Of a stretch of DNA of 7,153 bases, positions 1-4,965 are shown one piece after another. Source of the stretch: JANOGU01 sp031406135. Its GTDB lineage: Bacteria; Pseudomonadota; Alphaproteobacteria; Rhodobacterales; Rhodobacteraceae. Under the pieces are notes generated by a model. That model had not been told where the DNA came from and made no database searches. It was given only the letters and a program-made list of their open reading frames with translations. How positions within the stretch are numbered: position 1 is the first letter of the stretch; the number at the start of each line of letters is the position of its first letter. A program made the position numbers and the translations under genes. Where the stretch lies: positions 1 to 7,153 of the forward strand of contig JANOGU010000209.1 of the NCBI GenBank assembly GCA_031406135.1. Reading direction: 5' to 3'.

Positions 1-110
1 AACCAAGTTGCACGCGCCGTGTCGTTTTGTGCTCGCAAGGGGCGATATTGGCCCATTCGCGACATGGAGCAGCGCGTAAACCGGCAACAGCAATTTCACG
101 GGGTGGCGCG

Positions 111-1652
111 ATGACGGAGCAGGTGGCGGGCAGGCGGGTGCGGACCGGGGGCGGGGCGACCCGGCGGGCGGAGCGGTCGGCAGTCAGTTTCGAGTCGGCC
201 CGGTTCATCGAGCGCAATATCCCGAATTTCGAAATTCTGAACGAGGAAGCCCTGGCGATCATCGAATGGAATGCCGACACGGTGCTGCAAGAGATCGGGG
301 TGAACTTTCCCGAAAATCCGGGCGCACTGGCACTGTGGCAGGCCGCCGGGGCCGATGTGCAGGGTGAACGGGTGCGGATGCCGCGCGGGCTGGCGCGGGA
401 GCTGTGCAGGTCGGCTCCGGGGCGGATCCTGCAGCATGCGCGCAATCCGGAGCGCAATGTCGAAATCGGCGGGCGGTCGCTGGTGCTGGCGCCGGTCTAT
501 GGGCCGCCTTTTGTGCGCGATGCGGCGGGCGGGCGGCGCTATGCGACGATGGCGGATTTTCGCAATTTTGTGAAGCTGGGCTACATGTCGAAATGGCTGC
601 ATCATTCGGGCGGCACAGTCTGCGAGCCGACCGACATTCCGGTGAACAAGCGCCATCTCGACATGCTGCTGGCCCACATGACGCTCAGCGACAAGCCCTA
701 CATGGGCTCGGTCACCGCGCCGGAACGTGCGGTCGATTCGGTCGAGATGAGCCGCATCCTGTTCGGCGATGCGATGGACACCAACCCGGTGATGACCTCG
801 CTCATCAACATCAACTCGCCGCTCGCGTTCGACGGCATCATGATGGGCGCGCTCGAGGTCTATGCGAAGGCCAACCAGGCCATCGTGATCTCGCCCTTCA
901 TCGTCGGCGGCGCGATGGCGCCGGTGACCGTCGCGGGCACCCTGACGCAGGTCTTGGCCGAGGTGCTGGCGGGCGTGGCCTACAGCCAGCTGGTGCGCAA
1001 GGGTGCGCCGGTGATCTTCGGCGCCTTCGTCGCTTCGATCGACATGAACTCCGGCGCGCCGACCTTCGGCACGCCGGAGGCCGCGCACGTCACCTATGGC
1101 GCGGGGCAACTCGCGCGGCGGATGAACCTGCCCTACCGCTCGGGCGGGTCGTTCTGCGGCTCGAAACTGCCCGACGCGCAGGCCGCCTACGAGACGGCGA
1201 ACAGCCTCAACATGGCGCTTCTGGCCGGCGTCAACTTCATGCTGCACGCCTGCGGCTGGCTCGAAGGCGGGCTGGTGTCGTCCTACGAGAAGTTCGTGAT
1301 GGACGCCGACCAGCTCGGCACGCTGCACCACCTCGCCCGCGGCATCAGCCTTGACGACAACGCCCAGGCGATGGACGCGATCCGCGAGGTCGGCCCGGGC
1401 AGCCACTACCTCGGCTGCGAGCACACCCAGGCGAACTTCAAGACCGCCTTCTGGCGCTCGGACCTGCTGGACTACAAGCCGTTCGAAACCTGGGACGAGG
1501 AAGGCGCGCGCGACACCCAGGCGCTCGCCTCGCTGCGGGTGAAGCGGCTCCTGTCCGACTACCAGCAGCCGGCGCTGGACGATGGCGTTCGCGAGGCGCT
1601 GGAGGACTTCGTGGCGCGCCGCAAGGCCGCGGTGCCCGACGCCTTCGTCTGA
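111..1652 (+). CDS. MttB-family (non-pyrrolysine) corrinoid-dependent methyltransferase
   Basis: The 513-residue product reads as a trimethylamine/glycine-betaine methyltransferase of the MttB superfamily, a cytoplasmic TIM-barrel enzyme that moves a methyl group from a quaternary or tertiary amine to a cognate corrinoid protein. Supporting stretches are VLQEIGVNFPENP (58-70), YMSKWLHHSGGTVCEPTDIP (158-177), SLININSPLAFD (230-241), SPFIVGGAMAPVT (261-273) and GSKLPDAQAAYE (350-361). Length fits the family. There is no in-frame amber codon, so it is not the pyrrolysine-containing MttB of methanogens; relatives include the glycine betaine methyltransferase MtgB, and the substrate here cannot be told. 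I chose ATG 111 because GGGTGG lies 4 bases upstream and family similarity begins soon after; an earlier TTG at 27 would add 28 unremarkable residues. No corrinoid-protein gene is visible beside it. Codon use changes near base 590. The last codons run to within 7 bases of the convergent next gene. Confidence 0.9.
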   Translation: MTEQVAGRRVRTGGGATRRAERSAVSFESARFIERNIPNFEILNEEALAIIEWNADTVLQEIGVNFPENPGALALWQAAGADVQGERVRMPRGLARELCRSAPGRILQHARNPERNVEIGGRSLVLAPVYGPPFVRDAAGGRRYATMADFRNFVKLGYMSKWLHHSGGTVCEPTDIPVNKRHLDMLLAHMTLSDKPYMGSVTAPERAVDSVEMSRILFGDAMDTNPVMTSLININSPLAFDGIMMGALEVYAKANQAIVISPFIVGGAMAPVTVAGTLTQVLAEVLAGVAYSQLVRKGAPVIFGAFVASIDMNSGAPTFGTPEAAHVTYGAGQLARRMNLPYRSGGSFCGSKLPDAQAAYETANSLNMALLAGVNFMLHACGWLEGGLVSSYEKFVMDADQLGTLHHLARGISLDDNAQAMDAIREVGPGSHYLGCEHTQANFKTAFWRSDLLDYKPFETWDEEGARDTQALASLRVKRLLSDYQQPALDDGVREALEDFVARRKAAVPDAFV

Positions 1653-1654
1653 AC

Positions 1655-1669
1655 GCCGGTCAGGCCGGC
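1655..1669. terminator. Short inverted repeat at the mttB convergent junction
   Basis: GCCGG, a 5-base loop TCAGG, then CCGGC form a perfect 5-bp stem just after the mttB stop and overlapping the last codons of the opposing gene. There is no T-run on either side, so a role in bidirectional termination is only a guess. Confidence 0.25.
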
Positions 1670-1941
1670 CGCTGCAACTGCGCCTCGGCCATGAGCGCGA
1701 TCAGCAGATCGATGTGCCGCGCGATGGAGTAACTCGCGTCGCCGGTCTGGCGCGTGGCTTCAATGCGCGTCTCCTGGGACCAGAGATGCGCCAGCGTGGT
1801 CTCGGGCGATCCGCCCAACCCGGCGCCCAGCAACCGCTTCAAGTCGCGGTCGCGGCGATAGTCCTGCAACCCCAGGCGCGCGGCACGGATCAGCAGCCGG
1901 GGTCGCCGCATCTCCACAAGCAAGCTCCGATAATCGATCAT
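1660..1941 (-). CDS. Small DUF6477-like protein, function unknown
   Basis: This 93-residue protein begins MIDYRSLLVEMRRPRLLIRA and contains a basic block LGLQDYRRDRDLKRLL (24-39) followed by a helical C-terminal half. It resembles the DUF6477 family, small proteins I recall as typical of Rhodobacteraceae, with an N-terminal LxxxxRPRLLxRAAR signature. No function is established. Starting at ATG 1941-1939 is well supported: on the minus strand GGAGGG (bases 1951-1946) sits 4 bases upstream. There is no signal peptide or obvious membrane segment; the R/K-rich N-terminal half could bind nucleic acid or protein, but that is speculation. It converges on mttB with a 7-base gap and diverges from the HTH/DUF6456 gene across a 217-base region, so the two may share control sequences. 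Coding reality rests on the family resemblance and the ribosome binding site. Confidence 0.75.
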   Translation of the reverse strand: MIDYRSLLVEMRRPRLLIRAARLGLQDYRRDRDLKRLLGAGLGGSPETTLAHLWSQETRIEATRQTGDASYSIARHIDLLIALMAEAQLQRPA

Positions 1942-2158
1942 CCAGCCCTCCGCCTTGACCGGGGCAGGTTGACTCAGTGCAACCGGACGTTGCGCATTGT
2001 GGCATTGCTGCGCGCGGCGACTTCTGCTTTATTTAGGTTTCTTAAAGAATTACTCGAAGGAGTGAAGACGGTAACTTAGTGGTAACCGAACACTTCACGG
2101 TTGTGCCGACGGGCTTGGGCACGGCGCTGGGGGGTTCAGGTAGTAGAGTGAGGTCGAC
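1942..2158. promoter_or_regulatory. Divergent control region between DUF6477-like and HTH/DUF6456 genes
   Basis: This 217-base gap includes an AT-richer core (about 2025-2090) that contrasts with the surrounding GC-rich DNA, as expected for a promoter zone. A weak sigma70-like candidate on the plus strand is TTGCTG (2005-2010), 17 bases, TTTATT (2028-2033). Other visible elements are a perfect palindrome TTCTTAAAGAA (2039-2049), a direct repeat GGTAAC (2070-2075 and 2081-2086, 11-base period), the inverted arms GTGAAG/CTTCAC (2062-2067 and 2093-2098), and GTGCC/GGCAC (2103-2107 and 2118-2122). GAGG at 2150-2153 is the likely ribosome binding site for the gene starting at 2159. I see no tRNA or small open frame of note. 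Confidence 0.45.
2062..2098 (+). promoter_or_regulatory. Possible hairpin or operator enclosing tandem GGTAAC boxes
   Basis: GTGAAG (2062-2067) pairs with CTTCAC (2093-2098), and inside it CGGT (2069-2072) pairs with ACCG (2085-2088), leaving an A opposite AACA and a 12-base loop. The same segment carries GGTAAC twice at an 11-base period, about one helical turn. It could act as an RNA leader hairpin or as a protein binding site upstream of the HTH gene; the sequence alone does not decide. Confidence 0.35.
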
Positions 2159-3280
2159 ATGAATCACCACGTTGGTGCGCCCGCGTCCTTTCCCGATTGG
2201 CTTCCTGATCCGGTCAGGCTCTATCTCGATCATACCGAGGTCGGGCTTTCGCTGCGCGAAATCGCGCGGCGCGAGGGCCGGCATGCCTCAACGATCCTGC
2301 GCCAGATCCGCAGGTCGGAGCTGCGGCGTGACGATCCGCTCTGGGACGAGGCGCTGGCCGCCCTGTCCCTGGCCCACCCGCGGCGGCGCCCGGCGCCCGC
2401 AAGGAAGGAAGACACCCCGATGACCGCTCCCGTTCGCCCGGCCCCGTGCCTGCTTGACGAGGACACTGTGGACAAGGAGGGCCGGCGCGTCCTGCGCCGA
2501 CTGGTCGAGCCGGGGGCGGTGCTGGTCGTGGCCCCCGATATGGACAAGGCCGCGGTCCTGCGCTCGTTTCCCGACGGCCGGAGCGTAAGAACCGCCGTGC
2601 TCGACCGTCCGGTCGCGCAGGCCTTCGCGCTCAGGGACTGGATCGCCTGCCGCAAGCCGGGGCGCATCTCGACCTATGAGATCACCGCGGCCGGGCGCGC
2701 GGCGCTGAAACGCATGCTCGACGCCGAGGAGCGGGCGGCGGGTCCGGGGATGGCCGAGGCGGCAGCACCCTTCGGCGACCAGCACCGGGTCTGGGCCGAA
2801 CGCGACATCGCGGAGGCGGGCAGCACCCGCCGTGTCCGCTACAACCTGGCTGAAAGCCCGGTCGCGGTGCTGTCGCGCAAGAAGGACAAGGACGGCAAGG
2901 CCTATCTCGAGGCCGACCTGGCCAACGCCGCCGAACGGCTGCGCGAGGATTTCGAACTGGCACAGATGGGTCCGCGCGTGGCGCAGAACTGGGAGCGCTT
3001 TCTCACCGGCGGCGACCGCGGCAGCTTGCGCACCGACAGCGGCCTCGCCGAAGGCCCCCGCGCGGCGCGCGAGCGGGTGGCGGCGGCGCTGCGCGATCTC
3101 GGACCGGGGCTCGGCGACGTCGTGCTGCGCTGCTGCTGCTTCCTCGACGGGCTGGAGACGACCGAACGCCGCCTGGGCTGGGCGGCGCGGTCCGGCAAGA
3201 TCGTGCTGCAGATCGCACTGATGCGGCTGAAGCGGCACTACGACGAGACCTACGGCCGGAACGGGCCGCTGATCGGCTGA
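2159..3280 (+). CDS. HTH / winged-helix / DUF6456 protein, probable DNA-binding regulator
   Basis: The 373-residue product has three visible parts. Residues 17-55 form a simple helix-turn-helix, with LSLREIARREGRHASTILRQ (30-49) resembling the N-terminal HTH of IS30-type transposases. Residues 106-190 look like a winged helix: RRVLRRLVEPGAVL followed by a MarR-like wing ending in TYEITAAGRAALKRML (172-187). Residues 205-365 match the conserved alphaproteobacterial DUF6456 pattern, with YNLAESPVAVLSRKKDKDG (228-246), LREDFELAQMGPRVAQNWER (261-280) and a three-cysteine run CCCFLDGLE (325-333). Family function is not established; cytoplasmic DNA binding is the likely role. No transposase catalytic domain is present, so this is not an insertion sequence. 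ATG 2159 has GAGG 5 bases upstream and retains the full HTH. A second candidate start at 2420 (Met88) follows an AAGGAAGGAAG tract. terC follows 120 bases later on the same strand. Confidence 0.82.
   Translation: MNHHVGAPASFPDWLPDPVRLYLDHTEVGLSLREIARREGRHASTILRQIRRSELRRDDPLWDEALAALSLAHPRRRPAPARKEDTPMTAPVRPAPCLLDEDTVDKEGRRVLRRLVEPGAVLVVAPDMDKAAVLRSFPDGRSVRTAVLDRPVAQAFALRDWIACRKPGRISTYEITAAGRAALKRMLDAEERAAGPGMAEAAAPFGDQHRVWAERDIAEAGSTRRVRYNLAESPVAVLSRKKDKDGKAYLEADLANAAERLREDFELAQMGPRVAQNWERFLTGGDRGSLRTDSGLAEGPRAARERVAAALRDLGPGLGDVVLRCCCFLDGLETTERRLGWAARSGKIVLQIALMRLKRHYDETYGRNGPLIG
2401..2422 (+). promoter_or_regulatory. Internal ribosome binding site and start candidate (Met88)
   Basis: AAGGAAGGAAG (2401-2411) precedes an in-frame ATG at 2420 by 8 bases. 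Initiation here would give a 286-residue form without the N-terminal HTH. The purine tract may simply encode the linker residues ARKED, so use as a start is unproven. Confidence 0.3.
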
Positions 3281-3400
3281 CGGGTCCTTGTTTGGCAGCG
3301 CGCGCGTCCCATCTCTTTCGTTCAATCGTCCTCCGCCGGGACCGGCCTTGCGCCGCCCTGGCCAGAAGGGCGAAGAAAACGGACAACGTGGGATAGTCGC
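3281..3400 (+). promoter_or_regulatory. terC leader with a short hairpin
   Basis: This 120-base gap separates the DUF6456 gene from terC. CGCCCT (3354-3359) and AGGGCG (3367-3372) form a perfect 6-bp stem with a 7-base loop, ending 28 bases before the terC ATG. GGGA at 3390-3393 is a modest ribosome binding site. TTGTTT at 3288-3293 is the only -35-like hexamer I noticed, and it lacks a convincing -10. I do not see the conserved core of the yybP-ykoY manganese riboswitch that precedes many terC genes. Confidence 0.35.
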
Positions 3401-4150
3401 ATGACCGAACTTCTTGCCCTTGCCGCCAGCCCCGAAGCCTGGGTCGCGCTCGTGACCCTGATCGTCATGGAAGTCGTGCTCGGCATCGACAACCTGATCT
3501 TCATCTCGATCCTGACCAACAAGCTGCCGGCCGGACAGCGCGAAAGGGCGCGGCGGATCGGCATCACGCTGGCGCTGGTGATGCGGCTTGTCCTTCTGGC
3601 CACGATTGCCTGGATCGTGCAGCTCACCAACCCGGTCTTCACGCTCCTCGGCAACGAATTCAGCTGGAAGGACATGATCCTGATCGCGGGTGGGCTGTTC
3701 CTGGTCTGGAAGGCGACAAAGGAGATTCACCACCACGTCGATCCGTCGGTCCATGACGGTGACAGCCCGGTGACCGAGCGCGTGGTGGATTCCTTCGGCG
3801 CAGCGATCGTGCAGATCCTGATCCTCGACCTCGTGTTCTCGGTCGACAGCATCATCACCGCCGTCGGCATGACGCCGCATATCGAGATCATGGTCATCGC
3901 CGTGGTGGTGACGGTGACGCTGATGCTGGTGGCTGCCAATCCGTTGGCCAATTTCATCGAGCGCAACCCGACCATCGTGATGCTGGCCCTGGCCTTCCTT
4001 CTGCTGATCGGCACCACGCTCATCGCCGAAGGCATGGGCGCGAATGTGCCCAAGGGCTACATCTATGCCGCCATGGCCTTCTCTGCCGGGGTGGAGATGC
4101 TGAACATGTGGTCGCGCAATGCCCGGGAACGCAAGCGCGCCGGCCACTAA
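3401..4150 (+). CDS. TerC-family integral membrane protein
   Basis: The 249-residue protein is a TerC/YkoY-type inner-membrane protein. The diagnostic acidic motifs are EVVLGIDNLIF (24-34) and DLVFSVDSII (143-152), with the aspartates placed in hydrophobic helices as expected for metal handling. About seven hydrophobic segments are visible, near 13-37, 54-74, 91-104, 133-154, 161-180, 191-209 and 219-236. A histidine-containing loop KEIHHHVD (107-114) lies between the third and fourth. Some family members help export manganese and metallate exported proteins, and others relate to tellurite resistance; no ter cluster is present here, so a metal-homeostasis role is the safer inference. Length is usual for single-domain TerC proteins, and no CBS or CorC domains follow. 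ATG 3401 has GGGA 7 bases upstream. The stop codon lies in the loop of a 9-bp hairpin. Confidence 0.93.
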   Translation: MTELLALAASPEAWVALVTLIVMEVVLGIDNLIFISILTNKLPAGQRERARRIGITLALVMRLVLLATIAWIVQLTNPVFTLLGNEFSWKDMILIAGGLFLVWKATKEIHHHVDPSVHDGDSPVTERVVDSFGAAIVQILILDLVFSVDSIITAVGMTPHIEIMVIAVVVTVTLMLVAANPLANFIERNPTIVMLALAFLLLIGTTLIAEGMGANVPKGYIYAAMAFSAGVEMLNMWSRNARERKRAGH

Positions 4151-4159
4151 GGCCGGCGC
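4137..4159 (+). terminator. Hairpin enclosing the terC stop codon
   Basis: GCGCCGGCC (4137-4145) and GGCCGGCGC (4151-4159) form a perfect 9-bp stem whose 5-base loop ACTAA ends in the TAA stop of terC. No T-run follows, so it may protect the 3' end or slow termination rather than act as an intrinsic terminator by itself. Confidence 0.45.
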
Positions 4160-4169
4160 CGGCCGGCCG

Positions 4170-4198
4170 GGGCGGGTCGGAGGCCGGTCCCGCCCTTT
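4170..4198 (+). terminator. Probable intrinsic terminator of terC
   Basis: GGGCGGG (4170-4176) and CCCGCCC (4189-4195) form a perfect 7-bp stem with a 12-base loop, followed on the plus strand by TTT and, after GACG, TTTT. The T-run is only on the plus side, so it favours ending terC transcription before the opposing aquaporin gene, whose stop is at 4206-4208. Confidence 0.6.
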
Positions 4199-4205
4199 GA
4201 CGTTT

Positions 4206-4859
4206 TCAATCGGCCTTTGTGATCCCGGCCGCGTGCAGCACGCCGGCAAGTGCCCCGCCAGCCAGCGGTGCCGCGATGTAGAGCCAGAGCTGCGCCAGCG
4301 CTGCCGCGTCGAAGACGTTGGTGGCGATGGACCGCGCCGGGTTCACCGACGCGCCGGACAGCTGGATGCCGGCCAGGTGGATCAGCACCAGCGTCAGGCC
4401 GATCACCAGTCCGGCCAGCGGACCCGCGCCCTTTTCCTGGGTGGCACCAAGGATCACGGTGACGAAGATGAAGGTCGCCACCACCTCGAAGATCAGCGCC
4501 CCGGTGGTGCCGAGCTTGCCGATGGTGGTCGAGGCCGCGCCCGGATCGGCTCCCATCGCCATCAGCACCAGCGCCGCCGCAAGCCCGCCCGCGACCTGCG
4601 CCACCCAGTAGCCGATCATGTCGCCGCTGCTCATCCGTCCGGCCAGCATGGCGCCAAGGCTCACCGCCGGGTTCAGGTGCGCGCCCGAAATCGGCCCGAT
4701 GCCATAGGCCATGGCCACGACGGCCAGGCCGAAGGCCAGCGAGATCGCCACCAGGCGCGCTGCCTCGCCCTGTTCCGGTGCCATGAACAGCGCCGTGGCA
4801 CAGCCGAGAAAGACCAGCGTGAAGGTGCCGATGGCCTCGGCGATCAGTTTCTTGGTCAT
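4206..4859 (-). CDS. aqpZ: AqpZ-type aquaporin (MIP family)
   Basis: The 217-residue protein is a major-intrinsic-protein channel for water across the inner membrane. Both half-helix signatures are present: SGAHLNPAV (58-66) and SGASVNPARS (168-177). Six membrane spans fit the hydrophobic pattern, and the N-terminal KKLIAEAIGTFTLVFLGCAT resembles E. coli AqpZ, which is slightly longer at 231 residues. Aligned by eye to AqpZ, the aromatic/arginine filter is Phe43, His161, Ala170 and Arg176; AqpZ has Phe43, His174, Thr183 and Arg189. The Phe/His pair indicates a narrow water pore rather than a glycerol facilitator. ATG 4859-4857 is preceded by GGAG about 9 bases upstream on the minus strand. 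It converges on terC and diverges from lipA across 106 bases. There is no glycerol operon nearby, which also supports water transport. Confidence 0.93.
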   Translation of the reverse strand: MTKKLIAEAIGTFTLVFLGCATALFMAPEQGEAARLVAISLAFGLAVVAMAYGIGPISGAHLNPAVSLGAMLAGRMSSGDMIGYWVAQVAGGLAAALVLMAMGADPGAASTTIGKLGTTGALIFEVVATFIFVTVILGATQEKGAGPLAGLVIGLTLVLIHLAGIQLSGASVNPARSIATNVFDAAALAQLWLYIAAPLAGGALAGVLHAAGITKAD

Positions 4860-4905
4860 CCTGTCCAGCTCCCATGCGGTGTCGGCGGCATCGGTCCGCC
4901 TGCGG

Positions 4906-4934
4906 TTGCCTTGTGCGCCGAGTTTGCCTATGTC
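4906..4934 (+). promoter_or_regulatory. Candidate lipA promoter
   Basis: TTGCCT (4906-4911), a 17-base spacer and TATGTC (4929-4934) give a modest sigma70-like match in the 106-base gap between the divergent aquaporin and lipA genes. Transcription from it would begin near 4941, downstream of the alternative ATG at 4930, which agrees with the TTG start for lipA. Confidence 0.35.
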
Positions 4935-4951
4935 CGCAACAGTCCCGTGTC

Positions 4952-4960
4952 AGGGGGGAG
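4952..4960 (+). promoter_or_regulatory. Strong ribosome binding site that sets a TTG start for lipA
   Basis: AGGGGGGAG at 4952-4960 lies 5 bases before TTG 4966. It is inside the frame of the alternative ATG at 4930 and cannot serve that codon, so it favours TTG as the real start. Confidence 0.65.
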
Positions 4961-4965
4961 CCCGT

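Noticed and set aside
96..1424. A 442-codon open frame antisense to mttB
   Set aside because: The composition is His/Arg-rich shadow sequence, and the plus-strand MttB frame is well supported.
2030..2053. CtrA-type site (TTAA-N7-TTAA)
   Set aside because: Only a near match is present, TTTA, 6 bases, TTAA (2032-2045), with the wrong spacing and one mismatched half, so it is not called.
2159..2330. IS30-like HTH suggesting an insertion sequence
   Set aside because: No DDE catalytic domain, no terminal inverted repeats and no target duplication are visible; the rest of the protein matches DUF6456 instead.
3281..3400. yybP-ykoY riboswitch upstream of terC
   Set aside because: The conserved core sequence and paired elements were not found by eye in this 120-base leader.
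2288..4249. A 653-codon open frame on the minus strand
   Set aside because: It lies antisense to both the DUF6456 gene and terC, its product is rich in His, Arg, Asp and Gly with no recognisable domain, and such frames are common opposite GC-rich genes.
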